Shown piece by piece: positions 43,852 to 55,920 of a stretch of DNA of 64,000 bases; the first letter of the stretch is position 1; each line of letters starts with the position of its first letter. The position numbers were made by a program, and so were the translations under genes. The notes beneath the pieces are model-generated. The model made no database searches, had not been told where the DNA came from, and saw nothing but the letters and a program-made list of their open reading frames with translations. This DNA comes from Trametes villosa (lineage: Eukaryota > Basidiomycota > Agaricomycetes > Polyporales > Polyporaceae). The stretch is from the NCBI GenBank assembly GCA_002964805.2, contig PUDQ02000066.1, positions 124,001 to 188,000 on the forward strand, given 5' to 3'.

Positions 43852-46800
43852 GGCGGGCGGCGCGGAGGAGGATGGTGGTGGTAGGAGGACAAGAGGGCAG
43901 GGGCGGTAGGGACCGCAACGATGGCGTGAAGGTCGGCGGAGAGAACAGGTCAGGGCAGACCACACTGGGCCACCGGCCCTCCCGGCGCCTGTCCGCTCCT
44001 GACCAATCCGAACTCTCGGCTCGTCGCCATCCTCCCTGCCCACCCGCCCCGTCCCAACCGCTTTTATTCTCCTTTATTCTCCGCCTTTTGTCCAACGCCC
44101 CCCGCCGCCGCGCTGCTCGCTGGGCACGCCCCCGACGGTGGTCGGCGCACTCAGGGGGCGTGCGCAGGGCGGATACGGCGCCGCATCCTCGGACGCCCCG
44201 GATCGATTGAATGCTGCCAGGACCGAGGCTGGTTATGGCAACTCTGACTGTACTCTCCTTCGGAACGTGCACTCTATACATGTGCGCATCATCTTCCATT
44301 CTCATGACTGCATCCCCTCGGAATATCCACCCGCACAACCCCCCACAGCCAGTCCAGCGCACGCCCGTCGACGCCCCCGACCCACCGCGCGCTCGAGCTC
44401 GAGGCAGACACCGCTCCTCGCGTCTCGACCGCGCCCCGGCAGTGCAGGCGCCATCGACCCCTCCCGCCCTCAGCGGACCCGGGTCGAACAGACTCATTTC
44501 ATTTCTCCAGCACCGGCCTCGCTCCGCCCTCCCCCGGACGTCTCACGCCTCCCTCTCCGCCGTCTGCAGCACAAGAAATGACAGTCGTATCCCGTGTGCC
44601 CACCCCAGTGACGTCGAATATCCGAATGAACGCCGGTCATAGTACGGCGCCCTGAATTCCCTCTCTGAGTCTCGTTCGCGCGCGCGTTGGAGCTCCTGCC
44701 TCGGACGCAGAAGGCTCGGACTGCTCCTGCTCTCTGCGCGTCAGGCCTCCTGGCCTCCCCCGGCATCTGCCCGTTCGACGCACTGATCACGCTCTGCCCC
44801 CGCACGCCTCGCACACGCTACACCCCCATCCACGGCCGTGAGTGGGTGACCTATCACTTGATCGTCTTCCGCTCTTGCTCACGCCCAGACGTTCGGGCCC
44901 CCGATGAATGCAGGTGGAGCGCAGACCCTGGAATCGGCCCAGGCGCTCTTCCCTCAGTCTCACAAACCACCGTGCGAGTCGGCCGCGGGCGAATGTAGGC
45001 TGTCATTCGGACAGATATATTGTCCCTTCGCCCTCTGTCCAATCCCGAGCTGCACTTTCCCTCCCGTGTTCCCAGAGGACCCCCGACACTGAGCCGCACC
45101 CCCCGAGTGCTATCTGTCCGACATATAGATGCGCTCTGGTATCCAGCCAGAAACACCGCGGGGCGTGTTCCCAGGCCTTCAGGTAGCGTACGGACAATCC
45201 CAGCCCCAGACGGTGCGGATGTGTCATGTCCGGGTGCCCTGCGGCGCGCGCCGTGTGGGCGAGCTCAGCTTTACATGTGCATGAGCCCGCTGAGCGCGAC
45301 ACAAGGTTCTCCTCCGAAGCGCCAGGGCGCCTGCCTAGGCCGCATATGGTCTTGTCGCCCCGCCACAAGATCGCTCGAATCGCTGGGCGCGCCCGGGTTG
45401 CGGCCACGGAATGGACGGCGCTGCTTGTGCCCGCAGCGTACGAGCCAGCCCGTCCGCGGCCCACGCGTCGCCGTGCAGCTGCAGCGCACGGTGCGCGCAG
45501 ATGATCGTTGCGCGAGTGCGCGCCGCTGCGCGACGGTCTCGAGAGTGCCTCGGCGCAGCCGACGGTCAATAATGATCGGTGCCACAAACGGGACCAGAAT
45601 GCCAGATCGGGCAAGTGGACTCGGTAACTCTCGGCGGCTGCCCCTCGGTAATTATACCCCCTCCGCCCGCCCCCTCGGCATCTGCGTATGGGGGATTGGC
45701 ACGCGCACACACAGGCCTATCCACCGCCGTCGCCCCCGCTGCTCTAACGCGATGTCGAGAGATATATACGCAATCTCCGGTGCGAGTGTCAATGTTACGC
45801 ACAGGACGCGTAATGGAGCGCTGCATCTCGTACGCGAGATATGTCGCGAGTTCAGTTACAGTTGCGATCAGATCACGATCCCGACCGGACCTGCCGATCG
45901 TCCACGGCGGCTACGGCGGCCCTCCCTCCGCCACTCCGCGCGCGCGTCCATCCCTCCACCCGTCGGCGTCCCACGCGCAGTGCGTGGATATCCGGATGCC
46001 CGTCTTCTGCGCCAGCGTCCTCAACCACATCGGTGCTCTTCTCGACCACACCAGCCTGACGGGATGCTGGATATCCTGGCGCGCCGCGCGCGCACATATA
46101 GGGTACCCAAGGACGGAGCTGATATCCTCACCTCGCCTCAGTCCCGCGCAAGCACGGCCTGCCGAACGCCCTCCGCCCCGCCCTCAGCTCTCCGCGCTAT
46201 CGCCCGCGCAGAGCCTCGTCTCCACCCCGCCGGGCCGCCTTCTCCTGAGCCTGGCCAAGGAACGCGTCCCCAGCGAACGCTTCCAAGCTGCGACTCGGCC
46301 GAGCCCAGACCGCGACCCGGCGCGCACACACTCTCGAACTCAAACTCAAAATCCCGCCTGCGCACGGTTCGCCACTCGCGCCACCCGCTGCATCGTCTAC
46401 GTACAGTAACCGTACAGTCATACGGGCGGCAGGGCACTAGCGGCTACTACGGTCTGAGCTTACTAGTGCAGAGCGTCTGAAGTAATACCGGCGCGACCCC
46501 CTACCGGAGGGACTTGTTCTGGCAGCACTGACTCTACAGACGCCACCTGTCGACAGAGACAGATTCGGCTAGTGCGCTGAAGGGACGCGAAACGCGTCGC
46601 AGTTAGTCAGCTCTCAGTGTCGGCCATTGCACCGGATTATTGGTGGCATTTGACTACCGACCCCGCAGCGGCACAGCTGGAGACCGCGGGGCGTCTGCGG
46701 CTGCAGTACTGTAACTTGCGGGGGCAGCGCCAGCGCCAGCGCCGCGCAGCTCACGGCCACCACAACACCGTGACGCGTACGGTTCGGCCAAGGTTGCGGC

Positions 46801-49085
46801 TCGCACGGGGTTCTCTGGGGGCGCATCGAATGTCACGCCGCACCGGCACCTGCGAGTAGTACGAAAGCAGCGGACGCGTCCGAGTCGAGCTCGAGGGGCA
46901 CAGATCAGATCTAAGGCCAGCATTCTTGATGTCCGCCACCGCGAGACTGGCGCGTTCCGTGTCGAGGCGCAGGACGGGCGCAGGCATGGAACAGCGACAA
47001 GTGGGACCATTCCCCTGTGTTGGCTCGACGCGGCGGGGCTGCATCTCGCCGATGACGCGCGGGGAGGATGCGATGGAGAGGGCGCGAGGGGCTCGGAGAC
47101 CCGGGGTGTACTTTTGCGAACGGAACGGGTGGCCGCCTGGGCAAGTGGCGGGCTTCGTGCAAGTGGCAGCTGCGCACCCTCGCGTTTGCTAGCGTCGTGG
47201 CCGCGTGTGGCGCAGCGTCGCGCTGATATGCAGTCTGCGATTCCGTCGCGATGAAATGTCCTGATCACGAGCAAAAGTCAGGTCAGTACGGGGTTCCTCG
47301 GAAGTCAAGAGACACACACCTCCATAGCCACCCCAACAGGTCTCGGGATGCCCACCGCGGGAGTCTGCCACCACCCGGGACTTGTAGCCCGAGGATGATG
47401 CGCTTCGCGACCGCGGCCGCCAACCCGTTGCGGCGTTGCCATCTACCCACTCCCCACCCGAACGTATATGTACTGGTGTGGAGTGGTCGCCCGAGCAGCC
47501 CAGCGCAGCTCCCCGCCGTCGCAATGCGCGCAATGTGCACCACGGTAGCCACACGCCGCTCTGGAAAGGGCACCGTCGCTCCTCCGCCCTTCCTTCCGTC
47601 TAGGATCGTCACAGCGCACATCCTCGTCCCGGCCCTCCGTCATCTGCGCCGCCGAAACGGTGCCGCTGCACGGCTATCTCCAGCCTCGAGCTCGAGCTGC
47701 CTTGCACGCATCCCCGCGCGCCCCCCGAGCGGAGATACCCAGCAGCCTGCGGAGGGCGCATACGGCACACCCCCAAAGATCCGCGCCCTCCTCCGAACGG
47801 CAGCCGTGGGGAGAGGAGGATACAGGGCCCGCACGCACGCGCGCCCCGTCAATCAAGGATAGATGGACAGCGCGGACAGGGAAGGGCGCGCGTGTGCGCC
47901 GGCGGGGCTGGCCAGCTCTGGTCTCGGGCGCGGGAACGCGCGCGGGCACAGCGCGAAGCGGCCAAAAAAAGCTGCGCCGGGGCATGCCTCGCGAGTCGCA
48001 AGTTGCACGCACGCCCGCGCACATGGGTTCCCGCCGGGCGCTGGGAACGGCGCATGCGCGGGGTGGTGCACACTGCAGCGGAACGTTTGCGGACGCAGAC
48101 GCAGACGCAGACGCAGCTGCACCACCGTGCGCAAACTGGACGCCGGCCGCGGAGGCTCAAGTCGCTGACGCCAACGCCAACGCCAGCGCACTAGCGGCGG
48201 TCAGGCACGCCAGGTGCGAAGTGCCCCGCGCGAAGTGTGGGGCGGGCATGGCACGGGATCCGCGCAGCGGGAGAATACGAAGCCGCCTCGGACACTGGAG
48301 CTTGTGCGCAAGCTGCGCCGGCGGCCCCCACGCACGGGAGCCTTGCGCATGCGGCCTGAGCACATACCGTCCGACGTCCTGCCAGGTTGACTGGTACAGC
48401 GCATGATGGTCCCCTCCATCGCTGGCGAAAATCCGGGGCAAGACGCGGAACCCAAGGCGCACATGTCCCATGTCATGCTCGTGCATGACATCAGGCAAGG
48501 CGCCCCGGACATCCGACCACGGCAGAGACACGTAAAAACGCCGCCGGGGCCGCAGAATCGACGAGCAGCCCCCGCACTGGGCCTCTGCAGATCTTCGCTC
48601 GGACACAGTTGCAGCTCGTATCTCTATCGGGCAAGCCATGGCGGAGTTTCTGAACGGGCGGAGATAGGACACTGGAGTGCTCAGCTGGGTTGGAGCCCCG
48701 ATGCCGCGGAGGGGAGAAGAATACGGCCCAGGGCGGCACGGAACGAATCCGACGCCGGAGGGGTCTGAGGGATGTAGATGCTTGACCGGTGTTGATGTTG
48801 TCTTCGTCGTGATTCACGGAGAGGCAGAGTGACGGCCGACCGGAGAGATGCTTGTAGCTACACAAGATGAACACATAGCCAGGGACCTGTGCAAAATCTC
48901 GGCAGTGAAAGCAGTTCAGCACGCGGAGTGATGATACAAACGAAGCGTTACGCAGCGTTGAGCGAAGTTGCCATAAGCAGACATATGGGGTACATGGTGC
49001 GTCATGAAAATAGTAGAGAGTGCAGCGGCAAGAGAATCCAGAACCCCCATATAGCCATAGCTCGGCTCCCCGAGAACCAAAGCGT
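43852..49085. other. 5.2 kb GC-rich stretch, no gene supported
   Basis: Long open frames occur on both strands at once (for example 45020-46480 +, 45003-45710 -, 47660-48406 +). They come from high GC and lack domains, coherent splice sites and codon-biased third positions. Local low complexity includes CAGCGC at about 46725-46743, GCAGAC at 48085-48118 and CAACGC at 48168-48186. The first 300 bases hold the promoter of the unknown nuclear protein gene. The last 350 bases hold the RPS5 3' UTR. Confidence 0.5.
48085..48118. repeat. GCAGAC hexamer repeat
   Basis: About four or five GCAGAC units, followed some 50 bases later by CAACGC units. It is a simple-sequence run in the gene-free stretch. 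Confidence 0.6.
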
Positions 49086-49999
49086 TTACCGGTTGGACTT
49101 GGCAACACGCTCGAGCTCGTCCTTTTTCTGTAGAACGAAAGGTAGGTAAGTATTTCAATCACAAGGCCGTTGTTCTCTAAAGGCATACCTTGATGGCGTA
49201 CGAGTTTGACGAGCCCTTCGCCGCGTTGATGAGCTCATCAGCAAGACACTCAGCGATGGACTTGACGTTGCGGAACGCGGACTCGCGCGTCTGTGGGCAC
49301 GGTGAGGATATCTCCTACATGATCCAAAAATTCCAGGACGTACGCCAATAGTGAGGAGGGCAATGGCCTGGTTGACCCTGCGCAGAGGGGAGACATCGAC
49401 GGCCTGGCGACGGACGGTACCCTGCGAACCGATACGGGTGGAGTCTTCACGGGGACCAGTGTTGACAATGGCATCGACGAGAACCTATGTCATTTTAGAC
49501 ATATGCACTGACGTACCGGTAGCATCCCGAGACCTACCTGGATGGGGTTCTGGTCGCTGAGGAGGTGGATGATCTCGAACGCGTGCGCGACAATGCGAAC
49601 GGCCAAGAGCTTCTTGCCGTTGTTGCGACCCTTCATCATCAAGCTGTACACCGCGGCCTTGTTCATTCTGGTCCCTCCACAGAGTGATAAAATGCACGCA
49701 CCTGTCAACCAAGCGCTCAACGATGGGCATCTGCGCCTTCTTGAACTGCTTCTTGGCGTAACGGCCGGCGGTGTGGGGGAGGTAGACGGCATGGCGGATT
49801 TGGATGTAATCCGTCAGGGAGATGTCCTTGACCTCGACACTATCGCACCAAACACAAAGAGTAGCCGAGAGTGTAAATAACTTGCACGCGCAGAGGTTCG
49901 GGATATATGTACGCACTCCTGGGTGTCCCACTTGCCGAAAAGCTTGACTTCCTGACCAAGCTTGGAGACGTCCTTGGGGAGAGCTTGAACCGCGGCCAT
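49086..49999 (-). CDS. RPS5: 40S ribosomal protein S5 (uS7)
   Basis: Several short exons join in phase to about 205 residues. The protein reads [108 protein letters not shown] and ends RVAKSNR, as in all eukaryotic uS7. It sits in the head of the small subunit near the mRNA exit. Introns fall at WDTQ|DV, ERLVD|RM, NPIQ|V, LLTIG|T and YAIK|K. A 55 nt 5' UTR intron (50093-50039, donor GTGCGT, branch CTCTAAC) ends about 39 bases before the ATG, common for fungal ribosomal protein genes. Confidence 0.95.
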
Positions 50000-50754
50000 T
50001 TTGAGGGGCTTGAGGACTTGATGGATGCCGCGGGGAGCCTTTTGCGAAGTTAGAGAACGTCGGGGTCGGTGACCAGTTGCCGCTGCACGCACCGAGATTG
50101 TTTGACCGTGTTGTGGCCCGCCACCACCACAACAAGGTTTGCGCGTCTCGGCGTTCCCCGCAGCTACTGTACAGTACCACCGCCCCTACTCGCCGGCCCG
50201 CCCATTCCGGACACTCTCTGACGAGAATGGCAGCGAAGTTCGTTCGCGACACGCCGCTGCCAGGATGCGCAGCTCTCACTCGTCCGATTCGTCTGCAAGT
50301 GGATTCACTATGCTTGTCTTATGCCTACCTATCGAAAGTGTGCCAATAAGCGTCGGTCTCGCTCAACTCGCTGCCGCTCTCAACTCAGGAAAATCTGATT
50401 TCTCTCGACTAGTAATTCCCGTACTCGGTGGGATGCTTGATCCAAGCTATGCCATGGTTCGGTCGTCTTCTGTCGTTTCGTATGTTTCCGGAAAACCAAA
50501 GAGCTTCGCCCTTGAGCATCCGAATTCGTACTGGTTCTGTGACGATGGGAAGGGCTAGCGCGCAGTGAATGTCATCCGAAGAGCTCTTCCGCCACAATCT
50601 GGACAGCGATCGTGACAGCTCCTCCTCGAGCTGGGCGATCGCTCCTGCCTTCGAATTCTGCTCTTCACAATGCGCGCATATAAAGCAGGCGTCGAGCATT
50701 TGCGTAGGCGTTTTGCTCCCGCTACTCCCTCCTCGCCTTCTTTCCCTAACAAAC
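50000..50754. promoter_or_regulatory. Shared promoter region, RPS5 (-) and coiled-coil gene (+)
   Basis: The region has the RPS5 leader intron at 50039-50093 and a TATA-like CATATAAAG at 50688-50696, about 60 bases before the + strand ATG. No coding exon is supported in between. Confidence 0.5.
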
Positions 50755-52586
50755 ATGTCTTTCGAGCGGGTAGAGCAGGCCGCGCACCTCGAGGATCCCT
50801 TTTCAGGAGCTGAGGCGCACATCCTCGGTACTCACAGAGCCATGTAAGTTCTCATTCGCTCGCTCGCCGAGGTTGGTGCTCACGACTGTTTAGCCCACAG
50901 TTTGAGGGTTACGCTTTGGACGGTCCGGGACATCCCCTTCGGCTCGATCACTCGAACGAGCTTGGCTACGCGACCGCGGAGGAGGGAAAGTGTTCGTGGG
51001 ACGCAGACGGCAGTGCACTATGTTCCACGCCCGCTGCTCGCTTTACCGGGCCCAACCTTCCCCGGAAACCGCAGATTTGGTCTCAGGGTGCGCGATATGA
51101 TCCTTCTGGCCTACATAACAAGAAAGCACGCATGAACCGTTCAGGTAGATTTTCAATTTAGTGTTCCCTTGTTCGTAACCTAACCTCGCTCGGATAGTCA
51201 AGGAGAAGCGACGCCCAGTCACCTACGCCGTGTTAGAACCGGTAGCTCCGATGTCCTCCACGCCGTACCCCCTGGGCCGTCATTCTGCTCGCCCTTCCCC
51301 CCAAGGCGCGACATATCGTCGGCAGCCTTCCAAAGAGCGTCGCGGTGATAAAGAGAATTGCCCGTTTCCCTCATCGCAGTCACCAGGGATGGACGGCGAG
51401 CCACGCACCGCGCACAAACCCCGTTACGTAGAGGTCCCATCACCGTGCTCAGCGGCGCTTTCATCCGACGCATCATCTCTCTCTCCGGACTGGTCTAGCG
51501 GGTCTCTCGACACATCCAGCTCCTCATCCGGCTTCCTGCAGACCGCCGGAGCCTTCGTACATCTTGCCCCACGGGGAGACCCCCTTCCTATACATCTGCT
51601 AGACGGCTTGAGCGACTCTCCTCACGAGATCATCGCTGAGTTAAAGGCAACCTCTGGGCACTCTTTGGGGTGCGCGAAGTGGATGATGGTCGCTGGTCAT
51701 TACCGCAGTAAAGGCAACGTCCTTGCCGCTCTTGCAGTAGTCACTGACATGATAGAAGGTAAAGTGCTCTACACGCTCGCATGACCTCGATGGCTCACCT
51801 TGTCCTGTAGTGATGCTAGGCGTCGGCATGGAGCTTTCGCAGCTCAAGCCGGCGACGTTAATGCTTTCCAGCTGTCACCTAGACATCGCGAAAGAACTTC
51901 GGGCGCAGGCAGGCGACGAAACTACCGAGAGCAAGTACCACTTCGACAAAGGATGCGATGGTTTACGCACGGTCTACGGCGCCTTCGTTCCTCCGTCAGG
52001 CAACTCTACCACTCAAGCGGGCGAACACCCGTTCTGTTCCTCTTCGACGTCTGTCTCTGCGAACCACAATGCTGGTGGCGAGCGCGCTACGCTGAACGCG
52101 TTATCGAGCTCCGGCGCCCATCATCGTTCTCCTGAGTTTACTCAGAGCCCGCGATACTCTCAGTTGAAGATCCTCGAGCGGGAGGTCCAGTCCCTCCGCG
52201 ACAGGCAAGAGGACCAATCCGACGCGCTTCAGCACACCCGTACCGCGAAACGCAAGCTCGAGGAAGACTTAGAGGCCGAACGGCACATCCGGCGCAAACT
52301 CGAGCGGCGGCTAGGGCAGGCGGAGTCCGACGCCTCAGGCGCGCAGAAGGGTGAGAGGAACGCGCTCGAGCGGTGTCGCGAGGAGGCGGAGACGAGGCGG
52401 CGCGCAGAGGTACGGGCAGAGGACATGCGGCAGGAAGCAGCGGAGGTGCGGGCGGCACTCGAGCCCAAGATCGCGGAGTACGGGGAGTGGGAGCGGAAGT
52501 TCAAGGACTTCTTCGGTAAGCTGGGCATCGTGTTCCTGAAGGCGGCGAGGGGCGAATTTGGGGAGGTGTTGAACGGGCGGCCGTGA
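50755..52586 (+). CDS. Coiled-coil protein of unknown function
   Basis: Four exons (50755-50843, 50894-51087, 51198-51758, 51811-52586) join in phase to 539 residues. The first 200 residues are disordered and Ser/Pro-rich. A helical hairpin segment follows (GHSLGCAKWMMVAGHYRSKG, NVLAALAVVTDMIE, MLGVGMELSQLKPATLML) that resembles a TPR-like pair. A Ser-rich linker leads to a long charged coiled coil (LKILEREVQSLRDRQ to EVRAALEPKIAEYGEWERKF). The last part (KDFFGKLGIVFLKAARGEFG) is an amphipathic helix. Coiled coil plus a helical repeat suggests a scaffold. I cannot name the family. The TATA box and clean splicing support a real gene. Confidence 0.82.
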
Positions 52587-53487
52587 ACCCACGAAGGACG
52601 TGTACGAGTGAATTCGTTCGGACTCCTATGTTATGTGCGCGAGCTTCATGTCGTTGATAATGATGTATTCACATTGAGGTGTGCTACGAGGAGTAACGTC
52701 TAAAACGCCTGTTTTTACTGAGAGCGCGACCATATCGTATGACCACCACGCTAGTCCGATGCTTACCGGACGTGCGTCTTCTTGGATGCGTGGCGAGGTC
52801 CTTGGCTTAGGAAGATGCGCGGAAGACATGTTGGCTAATTGACGGGACGAGTGGCTGTCGACTCTTCCGAGTCAACGCGTGGGTCTGTCGTTGGGCACAT
52901 TGTGAGGGAAATCGGAGAAGCGGCGCGGCTGCAGGACTGACATGAGCACGACACGACCAACGTATGTCCAACTGCCTGCAGATCTTAAAGTCTAAGAGAT
53001 CTGTCGCCACGGTCGAGAGTCGGAATGCGTCTTATTCATATGCTTCGCGTGATGCGAACCTAAATCGAAGATGTGTACGAGTATGTACGGAGATCGTCGT
53101 TTGGTGGGGTGCGGGTGTAACACTCCCGTCTGGGCACGAGACCAGTCGCTTGGTCGTTGCGGGCGATATGGACAGCTGCGTTGTGTGGTTGCCCGACTCG
53201 GAAACAACGGTCATTGACGGATTTGATAATGACTGGTGGACACTGACGAACCGTGCCAGGAGTGACTGTACGAGACATGTGTGATTACGCACCGGAAGAA
53301 GGATAGACGTGTTCCACATCTTAAAGCAACTGTGAAGAGCGGAGGAATTGAAGCGTGTTGTGCGTGATATGAGTACAACGGATAGAAACAGAGGACGACT
53401 ACACCACGGGTGACCCAGACCCCATCTAAACCCTTCATGCGAAGATAGGACAAATTGCGTCTCGCGCAATAGCGGGGGTGTTGGCCG
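52587..53487. other. Intergenic, convergent 3' ends, no gene seen
   Basis: This holds the 3' flanks of the coiled-coil gene (+) and the second BTB gene (-). Short open frames lack domains. Overall AT content is higher than in neighbouring exons. Confidence 0.45.
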
Positions 53488-54681
53488 CTATATCGTCGGC
53501 TTGGGCATCGTGACATCTAGTGAGTATCTGTCCGCGAGCGGGGAGAAGAGGAAACGCACCGTAACCAAAGACCACGCGTTCACCACCTCCTGTATGCGCT
53601 GCTGCAGCATGAGCTTGCACGTCTCGCACGCCAGCTTGTCCTTCATCGGATCAAGCATCGCGCGCAGCGAGTTCGGGGAGAGACCTACGATAGACAGCGG
53701 CATAGACTGTGAGCGTTCCGTCGCAGACGCAGACACGTCAAACCCATCGTCAATCTTACTCGGCGTCGCGTCCCACACGAGCTGTGCGGACGCGAGGGCC
53801 CACGCGCGGGTGAGCTTGCTGCGCTCCCCCGGGCTGCACCCCGGTGTCGTCGGGTGCGCCGCGGGCGGCGTGAGGAGAATCTGCTTGAGCGCGTGCAGGC
53901 GCGTCTGGTGGAGGAGGAAGAGCCGCTTGAGGTAGACCGGCCCCATCTTCGTCGCGAGAGCGTCTGTCACGCGGGAGAGGTCGTACGAGAGCAGGTGCCC
54001 GGACACGGTGACCGCGAGGTCTTCGAGCTCGTACCGGCCGGCCAGAGCGTACGTCTCGATCGGGTGGTAGGGCGCGCGGGAGAGAAGGAGCTGGTGTAGC
54101 GGGCGGAAGCGCTGCGCGGCGTGCGCCTGGATCGAGACGCCGTACTTCTCCATCGTGGCCAGCGCTGCCTCGACCGTGTCGAGCGTCGGGTGGAAGTGCG
54201 TGCAGGTGAGGCCGTACATGGTGTGCAGGACGATGTTGAGGACGTCGCCACTTTCGGGCAGATGTAGGGTGGGGAGGAAACCGTGTGGCGAGGTGGCAGG
54301 GTCGAAGAGGAAGAGGCCCCCGAAGAGATTGGACGATGCGTTAACGATGCGGTGGCGATGGGCGTAGAAGTAGACGTTGTTCGAGGAGACGATGACCACG
54401 TCCGGGAGGAGGTTGTCGACCCGCAGAGACGGCTGGAAGGCGGTTGAGATCGTCGCGTTTTCTCCTAGGCTCTCCATGGGCTGGTCGACCTGTGAGGGGG
54501 CGATCGTGGGGGCGATTAGGAGATTTGAATAGAGAGAGACGCGCACACGTACCGCTGCTGCGTGTTGTGCGGGATCTTCTGATACGCTGCCCGGTGTGTT
54601 CGTGGGATTGGAACCGTACGGGTTTGTGAGACCGCCCGAGGAAGACGAGCCGGGAGAAGAGGGGAGGTTGAAGTACTCCAT
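53488..54681 (-). CDS. BTB/POZ domain protein
   Basis: The start Met at 54681 (MEYFNLPSSPGSSSS) opens a Ser/Gly/Pro-rich head. A 63 nt stretch at about 54490-54552 begins GTACGT and ends CACAG. It is probably an intron but is in frame and stop-free, so both readings are open. The BTB domain reads LPDVVIVSSNNVYFYAHRHR and NASSNLFGGLFLF. Then come a helical region (AALATMEKYGVSIQAHAAQR, ETYALAGRYELEDLAVTVSG) and a C-terminal part with a Cys pair (CETCKLML). It is related in layout to the other BTB protein in the window, a typical mushroom expansion. A GTGCGT near the end could give a spliced variant tail. The same frame is open up to 55404, but that part looks like promoter sequence. Confidence 0.82.
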   Translation of the reverse strand: MEYFNLPSSPGSSSSGGLTNPYGSNPTNTPGSVSEDPAQHAAAVRVRVSLYSNLLIAPTIAPSQVDQPMESLGENATISTAFQPSLRVDNLLPDVVIVSSNNVYFYAHRHRIVNASSNLFGGLFLFDPATSPHGFLPTLHLPESGDVLNIVLHTMYGLTCTHFHPTLDTVEAALATMEKYGVSIQAHAAQRFRPLHQLLLSRAPYHPIETYALAGRYELEDLAVTVSGHLLSYDLSRVTDALATKMGPVYLKRLFLLHQTRLHALKQILLTPPAAHPTTPGCSPGERSKLTRAWALASAQLVWDATPSKIDDGFDVSASATERSQSMPLSIVGLSPNSLRAMLDPMKDKLACETCKLMLQQRIQEVVNAWSLVTVRFLFSPLADRYSLDVTMPKPTI

Positions 54682-55920
54682 CCGTCGGCGAGGGGGATTG
54701 GTGGGAAGGAGAGAAGGAGGGACGTGAGTCAGGGAGGGAGAAGTAGGAGGAAAGGCGCGGTGGCGACGTGTCCGTGAACGAGGATACAATGTGCCAACGT
54801 CCAGGAGGGCCCGGCGGTTGAAAACGTCCGCAAAATAACGGTCCGGATGGCGTTGTTTGCGACCAAACCAATTTGGTAGGCGCGGGGCCTCGGAGGGCGT
54901 CGGCAAGTGTCCCCGGGAAAGGACGAAAGAACCAATAAGAGAGATGGGATGATGATCACCGCCACCCTCCGTAGTCCTGCCCGTCAGTCTAATATGTTTA
55001 CGAGGCGCACAGTCGAGTGCAGGCTGGTTATCGAAGGCGCGGCAAGGCAGCCATTCGACGCGCGACACGTTGGCCGGCAGGCAGGGAGTTGGCAGCTGAC
55101 GCTGAAGTTTTTGGGCGATGAGATGAGAAGTGGTGTTTAGTACATAACGCGCGCGCGCGCGCGTTAGAAAACTCCGCTCTCCGACGGAGTGGATCGCGAC
55201 CTGGACGGCGAGGGATAAGCTGTTCATGAGCTTCTCTCCGTGAGCTGCTTCCCGCACCTGAGAGACTTGGGTGGCCGTCGGCAGGTCACTTGGGCGATCT
55301 AGGGCTTCCAAGTGGCGCAGAGCAAATTTGCCTGTGCCTTCCAGCCACCCTTGCGCTAGGATTAGCCGATGCACTTGCCGGCGGGAGTGCAGTTGTTGAA
55401 GCACGGGCCGTATTTATGTCAAATTCGGCGGCCGAAACGCTCTGGAATTCAGTAGAGCTTTAACTGGCGACATTACTCACCTTTTCTCGCTGAAAGTTCG
55501 AGGACATTATCGCGCCGCGCTCTACAACTTGTCGTAGCGGCCGATGGTGGCGCTTGTGGGGGCAGTATGTGGTACCGGCAACTACCGAATTCGCTGGAAT
55601 ACGCGAGCGCCTACGGGCGCTTACCAGCCGCTCCACCAATAGACGCGCCAGTGCGGCAGTGCTGTCGATGGCGGTGGTGCCTGGTGTCGGTCATTCCACG
55701 GCTCCTATTCCTCGTCCTCAGCATCCGCTCTACGAAGCGTGAACATGACAAATATCAGATGGCCTCGAAAAATCTGAAGCTGGAGCAGAAGGTCGGACGT
55801 CTCGGACGTCCGACGAGGAGGAGCGCGCAGCTTCACAAGCAAGATGAGAAAAGTGTGTACTCAAGAACAACAGAAGGCTAGACAGGAAATGAGAGGAAGT
55901 CGTTCCGGCTTGATCCAGCG
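54682..55920. other. Intergenic, no gene seen
   Basis: This is upstream DNA of the BTB gene and the 3' flank of the aldo/keto reductase. A (GC)n run lies at 55148-55164. CT-rich sequence (on the - strand) before the BTB start looks like a leader. The long - frame through here has no domain. Confidence 0.45.

Noticed and set aside
45020..46480. 486-codon open frame on the + strand
   Set aside because: GC-rich, overlaps other long frames on both strands, Arg/Pro/Ser-heavy with no domain or splice logic; a composition artefact.
54682..55404. N-terminal extension of the second BTB protein in the same open frame
   Set aside because: Contains a pyrimidine-rich leader-like tract and no domain; the Met at 54681 with a Ser-rich head is a more natural start.
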